Part shown: positions 25,795-34,900 of the stretch, one piece after another
Numbering within the stretch: the stretch's first letter is position 1
How the letters are laid out: every line of letters starts with the position of its first letter
Source: Limonium bicolor
Lineage: Eukaryota > Streptophyta > Magnoliopsida > Caryophyllales > Plumbaginaceae
Assembly (NCBI GenBank): GCA_023374045.1
Contig: CM041780.1
Location: forward strand, 32,792,337-32,856,336
Direction of reading: 5' to 3'
DNA length: 64,000 nucleotides
Notes under the pieces: generated by a model
Databases searched by the model: none
What the model was told of the DNA's origin: nothing
What the model saw: only the letters and a program-made list of their open reading frames with translations
Translations under genes and position numbers: made by a program

Positions 25795-25892
25795 CATCCG
25801 AGCATCATCAGCATCATCAGCATTATCATTAGCATCATCAGCATCATCAGCATCATCAGCATTATCATCAGCATCATTAGCATCATCAACAT
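25795..25892 (+). repeat. (GCATCATCA)n microsatellite
   Basis: About ten imperfect copies of a 9-bp unit with ATT variants. Overlapping Ser/Ile-rich and Met/Leu-rich ORFs on both strands are artefacts of this repeat. Confidence 0.85.
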
Positions 25893-25909
25893 TTCAGCAT
25901 TCTTGCATT

Positions 25910-26065
25910 TGCATACCGCCCAGTTATCACATTTTAGGTTGTCAACGCCTTGGAATCGCTTGACATTATCTCATTACCACATTTTAGGTCGTCAACGCCT
26001 TAGAATAGCTTGACATTGCTTCATTTCATTTTACTTATAGGTAGTTAGCGCCTTAGAATAGCTCG
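25910..26065 (+). repeat. three copies of a ~60-bp tandem unit
   Basis: Each copy carries ACATTTTAGGT-GTCAACGCCTT or a variant, then GAAT-GCTTGACA. The last copy is more diverged. It lies close upstream of the polypurine tract. Confidence 0.75.
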
Positions 26066-26175
26066 ACACAATTTATCAGCTTTCGATAACATGCAGGGTC
26101 TTGGAAACATTTGAAATTTTGGGGTATCACTCAAGCATCAACTAGCCTTCTCACTTTCAGTACAAAGTCTAGTTG

Positions 26176-26188
26176 ACGGGGGGCAATC
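26176..26188 (+). other. polypurine tract of element C
   Basis: ACGGGGGGCAATC sits directly before the 3' LTR. Similar motifs occur internally at about 23499, 24590 and 24660. Confidence 0.75.
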
Positions 26189-27983
26189 TGTTATACCCAA
26201 AATTTTGACCCCCCTGGTTAGGGTCTACGAGGTCCTGGTGTTGTGAGGGGCATTTTAACCAAGTAATGAGGGATTCCAGCTCGATCGGCGCGTTCCATGG
26301 CATGGGGAGCAGGTTCGTCACTTTCAAGGGCGTTTTGGTATTCTTTAAAGGCTCCTAAGACCTCCTATAAGCTTTCTCTCTCCTCCAAAGGATGCCCAAA
26401 TCAGCTTGAAATGCTTTGACATTTTAACCCATGATAGAGGATGACATTCTAAGCATAATGGCGTTGGAATTTTGAATTTTCGAGTTTCCAATAATTTTCT
26501 AGCAATTTCTGACTGAATCTGACAAGAAATTCAACTTAAAAATATTCCAACATTTAAAAAATCCAATTCCACTTTAGAAAATTCATAATTTCCATCCTTG
26601 ACACGTGGTTAAAATTTCACAGCAAAATTCCTTTGGGAAGTCACTTAACTAAAATATCGAAAAATCTAACTTTTACTAGATTTTCTTTATCTTTAAGAAA
26701 GTCTATTTAAGGGGATAGGTTTTTGGATAAAATCAGAACCTGACATGCTCAAGAACCCTAGAGAGTCAAAAAAGGCAGCCTCCTCTCTCTCTCTCACGTT
26801 TTCCAACACCCGGCCACCCAAATCATACCGAAAATCCCCCGAAATCACCATCTAAACACGTTTTCCAATCCCCAAAGCACCAATAGTCAACAAAACTCAA
26901 CAAAAACACCACCAAAACGTGAAGAACAGCAAGAACAACCAACAACCAGAAGCTTGTTTCGAAATCCTTTCGGGTCTGCCATCAACGAGGCACTCGACGA
27001 ATCCCGGCGTGTAGAATCATCTTGAATTCGAAGGTAAAACAGGTTACCACTCTACTTTTCTAACTCCCCACGACTTTATTAACCCTCTGTCAAATTTTGG
27101 GCTCAAACTAACCTTCGTACGCTCCTGTATTGCTATTTGTTTAAGCTTCTGTCCAATAACTTGTTTACTAAGTTTCGTGTTTAATTCGAACTTAAATTGA
27201 AAGCTTTCAATCACTAACGTCTTGTACATCTTTCAGGCTACGCACCCATAAAATTTGAGCCAAAAACACCTTCGGGAACAGCCCTAACGCCGCCGACGAG
27301 GGCTGTCCGCACCCACGGACGTCATGTCCGGGGTCCCGGACTCACTGTCCGTAAGCCCGGACGCCCACGGACGACGGCGGGATTTCAAAATTTTAAAAAT
27401 TTAGGTTTTCTAATAATGTCCGGGCCCACGGACAGCCTGTCCGTGGCCCCGGACTTTGCAATTTTCTGTTTTCTGTTTAATTCGACTTTTATTTTCTGTA
27501 TAGGTTAACTGGGGTCCGTGGTTTCGGACATTAGGTCCGTGGCTACGGACGGAAACAAAATTTGACCTAATTCTGCCTCCGAAACCCTAGTTTAGGTTTT
27601 TTTTAATTTCCACTTTAATTTTCTATCAAAAAATGCTAAAAAACACAAAAAAACGGAAGCTCGCGCACTTAGGTTAAAACGACTCGTAATAAGCCGTAAA
27701 TAAACCAAGTAGAGGAAAAACGACCTAGGAAGGGTAATGAAAGTAATTTGAACCCTACTTAAGTCGAATATCAAGCCCCCGAACCCGGACTCTCCTTTCC
27801 TAATTTAATCTAGGTCAAAATTAGGTGGCGACTCATAATAGGTTCCAGTGAGCTAGCTTAGGTTTTAATAATTATTGTTATATGACATAGTTATTAATCT
27901 TAGGTTATAAGTGGACCTAAAGCCCGATTAGATCCTAATCAACTTTAATCAACATAGGATAGGGTTTAAAATCGAGGCTCACA
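26189..27983 (+). repeat. 3' LTR of element C
   Basis: Matches 19638-21433 and ends GGCTCACA, followed by the TTATG duplication. Its array of GTCCG/CGGAC repeats lies at about 27290-27550. Confidence 0.9.
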
Positions 27984-27988
27984 TTATG
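27984..27988. repeat. right target-site duplication of element C
   Basis: TTATG, identical to 19633-19637. The uninterrupted site is visible near 38150 in the 3' LTR of B. Confidence 0.92.
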
Positions 27989-28895
27989 TCATTAACCCTA
28001 GGGATATAATGAAGGTAACCAAGAATAAGCTTGGGCATTAAAACATGTCATATAATCATGTAAAATGCTTAGTAAAATTTGAAGTTAAGTAAGTTAATTA
28101 ATCGACGTTATTAATCATGTATAGGAGTGACCTACGGTGGAAACCAGTCGAAGCAATGACGAAGGTATGGTTTTCTTGCAGTCTTTTGCCTACCGGTTTA
28201 CACCGGCTTGTGTGTTGTTTGTTTTTCTGTGTGCGTATGACCTTGTAAGACTTAAGTCATGTAATGAGTTTACAGTTGTTTATATTTTGGTGTTGTTAAG
28301 ATGTCACTCATTTCCCTTGTGTGTGTCTAACAAAACTTAACCACTTGTTGTGATTTGTTTATTGAGTTCATTGTTGAACATCTAACAAGTGCTAACCGGG
28401 GAGTGAGGAGTCCGGTAGTTCCGGCCACGCGTGTGAGTATGGGAGTCGATGTCATAACCGGTTCGATTCTCTTTGTATGTTATGGTTGTTTTCCATTTTG
28501 GTTTTCAACCTTCTCTTTAGCTTATCCAAGGCTATTTTACTGACTCACGTCGGGCCACAAGGGCATACTATGTTTTATTCGGTGTGCTTGGATAACTATA
28601 TCCGACGCACCTTTGTGTTAAGTTATTCGTCTAATTTAACAGGACGGTAACGAGTTATGTAACGAGCTGAGCATGAGTTTGGCAACATTCTCTAGGCTCT
28701 CCGTGTGATCTAATTGTGTCGGTTCGTTTCCTAAAAGGATTCGTTCTTGTATGTTATGTGTGATGTTGTTATTCAATACTCTTGCTATGATATATATGTT
28801 GTATGTTTAAAATGAATGCCATGTTATCATGACAAATAGTTGCGCGTATCCCGGTAGCCGATGGGCTGCGCGTTAACCATACCAGCCAAGGGTTG

Positions 28896-28930
28896 CTGAC
28901 CCCCTCGGGGGCTCCATATTTATATTGCAG
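28896..28930 (+). promoter_or_regulatory. hairpin followed by a splice-acceptor-like site near the LTR end
   Basis: GACCCCCTCGGGGGCT can form a short GC stem and is followed by TATTTATATTGCAG. The same pairing of a C5/G5 hairpin with a pyrimidine-rich ...CAG recurs in the 3' LTR (about 39065-39097) and in E (45748-45780 and near 55390). It could be the acceptor of a leader intron; no transcript evidence is available. Confidence 0.4.
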
Positions 28931-29344
28931 GATGAGGATCGAGGAAGTGGAATGGCTGTAGATTCTAGGTCGTAGAAATACTTTTGGTTATTTTTGGATG
29001 TTGATCCCGGGATGCGCCTGTGCTCCCGTGGCGTTATATTTTGGTACCGTTAATTTTGACAGTAGCGGTTGTTGACAGTTATAGTGGTAGATTACAGTTT
29101 ACAGCTTATAGTGACGTTGTAATGTAAATACTCGATATGGTTGGTAATGTATATATGTATGGATGTTAGTACCTAATGCTCGGGAGTCTGATCATCAGAC
29201 CGGTACACTTGTATTTATTCTGCCTTGTTAACCATGTGGGTGGTTAATGGCGTTATAGCACCGAACCGTTTAGTTATTGTTTAGTTGTTATTTCCGCTGC
29301 GATTTCAATTATTGTTAAGTGCGTAGTAGGGGTGTTACAAAAAG

Positions 29345-29372
29345 TGGTATCAGAGCGAAGTATCGCTCTGAT
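29345..29372 (+). other. primer binding site of B (initiator tRNA-Met) within a hairpin
   Basis: TGGTATCAGAGC at 29345-29356 is complementary to the 3' end of plant initiator tRNA-Met. Bases 29349-29358 and 29363-29372 form a perfect 10-bp stem with an AGTA loop that includes eight bases of the primer site. Confidence 0.9.
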
Positions 29373-29558
29373 GACTAGAATACCGAGTTTAGGAATATAC
29401 CGAGTTAGGAAACCTAACCATAGTTACCTAAGTGAGCAGTTATGAAAAGGTTAACCACTAACTAAGTGTGGCAATACCTTATTGTCGGGAAGACGTTACA
29501 ACCGTTGGAACCGGTAAATGTGCAAGCATAATGCTAATGAATGTTCGTGTGAATTCAG
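29373..29558 (+). other. leader between primer site and gag
   Basis: About 190 bp without an ORF. It contains ACCGAGTTTAGGAATATACC-like direct repeats near 29381-29410. I see nothing else in it. Confidence 0.5.
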
Positions 29559-30949
29559 ATGTCAGGTAGACCGAGAGGTAGAGGCCGCGGACGCGGTACT
29601 GGTGATACGGGTGACCAGGGCGATAACGCAAGGGCATAGGTTATGGCTGAGGCAGTAGCAGCCGCCGTAGCCCAGATGGTACCCCAGTTAGTAGCTGCGA
29701 CGCAGCATCAGCAAGGCGGTGCGGGACAACAAGAACCACAACCGCAACCACAGCCGCGCGAGACCAACTGGGTCAAGGCGTTGGCGGATTTGAGACCACC
29801 GTCATTTAGTGGGGAGACCGACCCTGGTAAGTTGGAGGCGTACATCTCCGAGATGGAGACCGCCTACGAGACATTGAATGTGCCCGAGGAGGTCAAGGCC
29901 CGTCTTGCTGCTTACTACCTGAAGGGATCATCTCAGAGTTGGTGGAAGTTGGTAAGGGAGGGCAGAGTTGCTGATCCTACCTTTCAGTGGAGGGAGTACA
30001 TGGCTCTGCTGCGAGCCAAGTACTACCCGATACACGTGCAAGAGGCCAAGCGCCTAGAGCTCGACAATATGAGGCAAGGCGATAAGATGACGGTAGATGA
30101 GTATTATTCTGCTTTCATCGGACTTATCCACCTGCTGCCGGATCTGGGTTACTCAGACCGGATTTTAGTGAACCGTTTCTACAACGGATTGAGCTACCGC
30201 CTACGCTACGGTATGAAGCCAAGCGGATATACTACTTTACAGGTAATGACCTACAGTGTGATGTGAATAAGTATGTGCAGTGTGTTAATGTAATTGTGAG
30301 TTTGATTTACGGGGCATAACTAACACCCTAAATGTAGGAGTGCTATCATGCCGCTGCTATAGTAGAGATCACCGTCTGTCTGAGGGACGAGGAGAATGCG
30401 CTCAAGCGCAAGGCCACGAGCGAGGGTCTAAGCACGCAAGGGCACAGGGGAGGAAAGAAGAAAAAGCCATACCCCCAGTCCCAGAAAGGACAGCAATAGG
30501 GTGGCAAAGGCCAAGCCCAGACCACCACTGCTGAGGAACCGCTACAACTCACCTATGCATATGAGGCTAAGCCCTTATGCCCTTACCCGCCCAAGGCTGG
30601 CGCGGGCTCTGGACCGGAGCGCCACAAATACTGTAAGTGGTGTAACGGAGACCACCCCGGCAAGGACTGCAAGGGCAATGATGTGCAGTGCAAACACTGC
30701 AAGAAGATGGGGGATCGTGACTACGAGTTCTTCCAGAACCCAAATAGTAGGAACTACAAGCCCAAGGGGCAGTGGAAGGGTAAGGCCGCCGGGACTACCG
30801 ATGGCCCAAAGAAGGCTAATCAGCCACTCCCAGATCAGAGGTACACTGATTCCCAGAAGGGGAAGGGGACGGGATCCGGCATGGCCACCGTGAATGTGGT
30901 GGACCGGTCTGAGGCACCAGGGCCCTCTTCTAGACCAGGTACCGCCTAA
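29559..30949 (+). pseudogene. gag: gag of element B (two stops, one probable intron)
   Basis: The capsid-like structural protein of the retrotransposon. It starts at ATG 29559 with a basic MSGRPRGRGRGRG leader. A retrotransposon gag domain follows (about 29770-30240), with SFSGETDP, YLKGSSQSWW and EYMALLRAKYYP. An Arg/Lys-rich linker leads to zinc knuckles: CKWCNGDHPGKDC is complete (CX2CX3HX4C), whereas the second, starting CKHCKKMG, lacks the usual His and last Cys (D and F instead). TAG stops lie at 29637 and 30497, each where Gln is expected. A 95-nt intron-like segment (30243-30337) interrupts the frame. The ORF ends at TAA 30947 instead of running into protease as in related elements, because the AlkB segment lies in between. 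Confidence 0.88.
30243..30337 (+). other. probable spliceosomal intron in gag
   Basis: The gag frame breaks after CAG at 30240-30242 and resumes at GAG 30338. The 95 nt between begin GTAATG and end TGTAG, with a good branch-point sequence (TAACTAAC) about 20 nt before the end. Removing it joins ...YTTLQ to ECYHAAA in phase without any other change. A random insertion is the alternative, but no target duplication is seen. Confirmation needs spliced RNA reads. Confidence 0.65.
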
Positions 30950-31149
30950 ACCGTTGAATGAAATAAATGATTGCATACCGCATTTCATGCATGTGTGTTA
31001 GTGAGTCTAAATGTACAACCATGTAAGTAAAAAGTTAAAGTATAGTGTGGAAACACCTAAATTAGGTAATCGGAAAAATCTAGGAACCTTCAATATCTGT
31101 TATCCAATCCCGCCCATACCGGACAACCATCAGCATCACCAAATTCCCA
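30950..31149 (+). other. segment between gag and AlkB
   Basis: No gag or pol similarity. A CAG|GTACCG donor-like site just upstream (30936-30944) could start an intron. Frame 3 (31011-31250) encodes a stretch including LGTFNICYPIPP, which may be a remnant of the N-terminal part of the captured AlkB gene, displaced by one frame from the catalytic ORF. Confidence 0.4.
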
Positions 31150-31812
31150 ATGGAGCAATGTCAGGTTATCCAGCAAGGTATGATACTTTTAAATGGATAC
31201 CTGACACCGAAAGCACAAATCCACATCATCAGGCGATGCAACAGACTTAGAGCAGCACCTGGAGGTTTCTACACACCCGAATACTTGAGCGGATCGAGGA
31301 TGAAATTGAAGATGATGTGCATGGGTAAGGACTGGAATCCTTACACCAAGACATACCAAGACGTGCAAGCTGAAGATGGAGCAACGATACCGATGATACC
31401 TGAGGAGTTCCTTACGGTCGTTAACCACGTCGTGGGAATTGCTCAGCAAGTTGAATCGGATTCAATACCAAGTGTTAAAGCAGATTTATGTATTGTGAAA
31501 TTCTACCAGAAAGGTGGACGATTAGGGTTACACCAAGATAAGGACGAGTCACCCGAGTCTCTAAGTAAGGGAGTACCCGTGGTGTCTTGGTCCATTGTTG
31601 ATACTGCAGTGTTTATATATGGCGAGCAGAAGCGTGCCGATCTCGCAAAGAAGTTAGTAATGAAGTTAGGTGATGTGTTAATCATGGGTGGGCAGTCAAG
31701 GATGCTATATCATGGTATCAAGAAGATCAAACTAAATACCGCACCTTCGATAGTGATCAATGCCACACATATGAAACCGGGACATTTGAATTTGACCTTC
31801 AGGCAGTTTTGA
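31150..31812 (+). CDS. AlkB-type 2-oxoglutarate/Fe(II) dioxygenase carried by element B
   Basis: An unbroken 220-codon ORF (ATG 31150, TGA 31810). AlkB enzymes oxidise methyl groups off nucleic-acid bases using Fe(II), 2-oxoglutarate and O2. Visible features: GMILLNGYL near residue 20, LKMMCMGKDWNP near 55-66 (a block I recall from plant ALKBH1-like proteins), GGRLGLHQDKDES with the HxD iron ligands H128 and D130, GDVLIMGGQSR followed by YHG with distal ligand H188, and NLTFRQF at the C-terminus with R218 for 2-oxoglutarate. The first Arg of the usual RxNxTFR motif is His (H212). The length covers the whole catalytic domain; the N-terminal extension of host homologues is missing or lies out of frame upstream. 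It is on the same strand as gag and pol and lies between them, which indicates capture of a host cDNA. The substrate (RNA m6A, m1A/m3C or DNA 6mA) cannot be read from sequence. Confidence 0.9.
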   Translation: MEQCQVIQQGMILLNGYLTPKAQIHIIRRCNRLRAAPGGFYTPEYLSGSRMKLKMMCMGKDWNPYTKTYQDVQAEDGATIPMIPEEFLTVVNHVVGIAQQVESDSIPSVKADLCIVKFYQKGGRLGLHQDKDESPESLSKGVPVVSWSIVDTAVFIYGEQKRADLAKKLVMKLGDVLIMGGQSRMLYHGIKKIKLNTAPSIVINATHMKPGHLNLTFRQF

Positions 31813-31929
31813 AGCCTTGTGTAACCATGTAATCGATGAAGCCAATTGTATGTTAAGGATGTTATGTATATGTTAGTTATGTAGACAGGGTGAACCAACT
31901 TACAGTGTAAAGGGTGTGTTAATGAATAA
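31813..31929 (+). other. segment between AlkB and pol
   Basis: AT-rich sequence with several stop codons and no protein similarity. It may be 3' untranslated sequence carried in with the AlkB gene, or intron-like sequence. Confidence 0.4.
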
Positions 31930-34900
31930 AGAGATGTTGTTTTGGAAGTATATCAACTGTGTTGTTACCGTATACTTATGAAGTTTGCCAATGAATTAGG
32001 CTGTGCACTCGGAACGGGAGGTATACTGGGCGTTTGTAATAAGGCAGAAGCCGGCAAGAGCGGCACAATCCTCACCAGTACCTTTCCAGTCAATGGCATG
32101 GACGCTTCGATCTTGTTCTACTCCGGAGCCTCACATACATTTATCTCGCTATCTTTTACGGAGAGGCTGGGGTTAGACGGTGAAGAGATGCCAGACTTTC
32201 TAGTCACTCTCCCGTCGAAAGAGCGGATCAGGTGTACCCGCTACCACCGAGATGTTGTTGTACGAATTAGAGAAAAAGAGTTTCCGATCGACTTGATAGA
32301 GTTCAAGGGACTCGGTTTTGATGTGATTATCGCGATGAACTGGTTGGAGCGGTACAAGGGCAGAATCCTGTGTGCCGAGCATCGTCTGCTTCTTCGGAGT
32401 CCGTCTAGGGTTACTATATCTTACCGCTAGAGGCCCAGAGAGCCTTCGACTCAGATCATCACCGCCATGGCCATGTATTGTGAATTACGACGAGGGAATG
32501 ATGTATACCTCTGCTATGTCCAGGACATAGAGAGGGACCTAGAGTTTAGCCCACATGTTCCGGTAGTGTCAGAGTTTCCTGATGAATTTCCAAAGGAACT
32601 GTCGGGCATGCCGCCAGCACGGGAAGTAGAGTTTGAGATTGATTTGGTTCCGGGCACCGGACCAATATCGAAGGCGCCCTATCGTATGGCTCCAGCTGAG
32701 ATGACAGAGCTTAAGGAGCAGCTGAGAGACCTACTCGACAAGGGATTTATCCGCCCTAGTGTTTCACCATGGGGAGCGCCGGTCCTCTTCGTGAAGAAGA
32801 AGGACGGTAGTCTCCACCTTTGTATTGATTACCGAGAGCTGAATGCAGTTACGGTGAAGAACAGTTATCCTTTACCACGCATCGATGACTTATTTGATCA
32901 GTTGAAAGGAGCATCAGTATTCTCCAAGATAGATTTACGATCCGGTTACCATCAGATTGCTATCCGGGAAAGTGATATTGAGAAAATCGCATTCAGAACC
33001 AGATATGGACATTATGAGTTTACAGTTATGCCGTTTGGTTTATCCAATGCACCAGCCAAGTTCATGGACTTAATGAACCGCTTGTTTCAAGATCAGTTGG
33101 ACAAGTCAGTGGTAGTTTTCATCGACGATATACTTGTGTACTCAAAATTGAGAGGTGAGCATGAAAGCCACCTGAGAAATGTGTTACAAACATTGAGAAG
33201 GAACCAGTTGTATGCGAAATTTTCTAAGTGTGAGTTTTGGTTGAACCAAGTATCTTTTCTTGGTCATGTGATTTCTGAAGCCGGGATCGCTATTGATCCG
33301 GCAAAGATAGATGTTGTGTGCACCTGGCCTAGGCCGAAGATAGTTACCGACATTCAGAGCTTCCTCGGTCTGGCAGGATATTATAAGAGGTTTGTGAAGG
33401 ACTTCTCCAGTGTCTTGAAGCCGATGACTTCCTTAATAAAGAAGGATGCACCATTCGAGTGGATAGTTGACTATGAGAGTTCTTTTCAGAGTCTCAAGGA
33501 TGCTCTAACATCTGCACCAGTCCTGACTTTACCAGACGGTCAAGATGGTTTTGAGGTCTATTGTGACGCATCAGGCAGAGGTATGGGATGTGTATTGATG
33601 CAGCACGGGAAGCTCGTGGCTTACGCCTCCCGGCAACTGAAGAAGCATGAAGAGAACTACCCTACCCACGACTTAGAATTGGGTGCCATTGTCTTCGCAT
33701 TGAAGATATGGCGACATCATTTGTATGGGGTAAGCGTGATAATCTATTCCGACCACAAGAGTTTAAAGTACTTGTTCACTCAGAAGGAGTTGAACATGAG
33801 ACAAAGAAGGTGGGTCGAGTTCTTAAACGACTACGACATCAATCTACAGTATAAAGAGGGTAAAGCAAATGTGGTAGCTGATGTATTGAGTCACCGAGCA
33901 CACTCTCTCCATTCACTAGTCTCTCATACTAGCTTGGTTGAAGAGGTGCAGAGTGCTCAGATGACGGATCAGTATACGTTAGAAATTAGGTAGAAACTTA
34001 TTGATGGCACATTCGAGGGTCAGAAGTACGACTTCCGACTCCACGATGATGACCTGATTAGGCTTAATGGCCGACTGTGTATTCCGAGGAGTAGCGCTGA
34101 GCTGAAGGAGCGCATACTGAGTGAATCCCATTGTTCTACGACTTCGATTCACCCCGGAGCTTCAAAGATGTACAAGGGTATGAAACGTTATTTTTGGTGG
34201 ACGGGCATGAAAAAGGATGTGAACGATTATGTGTTGAGGTGTCTCACTTGTCAAAAGGTCAAGTTTGAGCACCGACGGCCTGGTGGTATGGTACAGTCAA
34301 TGCCAGTGCCTGAGTGGAAGTTCCAAGACATTTCTATGGACTTCGTAGTAGGGCTTCCGCCTACAAGGGGAGGTCTGAATATGATTTGGGTTATTGTTGA
34401 CCAACTGACCAAGGTGGCTAGATTCATACCGATGAAGGAAACCTAGAAAGTGGCAAATCTTGCAGAGCTCTTTGACAGGGAGATTGTAAGACATCATGGG
34501 GTACCAAAACGATTGTGTCTGACAGGGATACCAGATTCCTCTCGAGGTACTGGAAATCAACACGGGAAGTGCTTGGTACCGAGCTGAAGCTAAGTACGGC
34601 GTTCCACCGGCAGACCGATGGTCAGAGTGAGCGCACCATCCTGACGTTAGAGGATATGTTACGTGCATGTGCACTTGACTTTCAGACCAGCTGGATTGAT
34701 AAGTTACATCAGATCGAGTTTAGCTACAACAACAGTTACCATGCTTCGATCAAGATGTCTCCCTTCCAGGCATTATACGATAGACCATGCCGCACACCAT
34801 TATGCTGGGATGAGTTGAGTGAGACGGTCATTATAGGACCAGAGAATCTGGAGCAAGTACAGTCAGAAGTACGCCAGATCCGGGCTAACATGAAGGCAGC

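Larger units (their letters stand above)
21455..26175 (+). other. non-coding interior of element C
   Basis: No gag or pol ORF on either strand. In order it holds: a diverged two-copy repeat (21597-21935), a strand-biased cluster of GGCCCA words (21960-22950), a stretch from about 23000 to 24580 in which I recognise nothing except an ACTAGGGGCAATCTGAG motif at 23497, two ATACTGGGGGCAATTG motifs (24590 and 24660), a long minisatellite (24755-25590), a three-copy GGCAATAAGTCC repeat (about 25600-25770), a GCATCATCA microsatellite and a three-copy 60-bp repeat before the polypurine tract. Confidence 0.75.
19638..27983 (+). mobile_element. element C: non-coding LTR retrotransposon, Tat/Ogre-like
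   Basis: Two LTRs of about 1.8 kb (19638-21433 and 26189-27983) bound by TGTTATACCC...GGCTCACA flank 4.75 kb, with an exact TTATG duplication. The site is empty in B's 3' LTR near 38150, which confirms insertion into B's 5' LTR after B arrived. The primer site (TGGCGACTCTACTGGGGA) and the GGGGGCAATC polypurine tract are what I associate with Tat/Ogre elements. There is no gag or pol ORF; the interior is made of degenerate and tandem repeats. C must have depended on proteins from another element. Confidence 0.9.
17172..29339 (+). repeat. 5' LTR of element B, interrupted by element C
   Basis: It opens TGAAATACCC and ends TTACA before the primer site. Removing C and one TTATG copy leaves about 3.82 kb, matching the 3' LTR at 35686-39505 closely throughout. 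A pyrimidine-rich stretch near 17820-17880 probably marks the transcribed leader. The small ORFs recur in both LTRs and resemble nothing known. Confidence 0.92.

Noticed and set aside
25609..26013. Ser/Ile-rich and Met/Leu-rich ORFs
   Set aside because: Translations of the GCATCATCA microsatellite in different frames and strands.
30575..30988. Minus-strand 137-codon ORF opposite gag
   Set aside because: Shadow of the GC-rich gag coding region; low-complexity translation.
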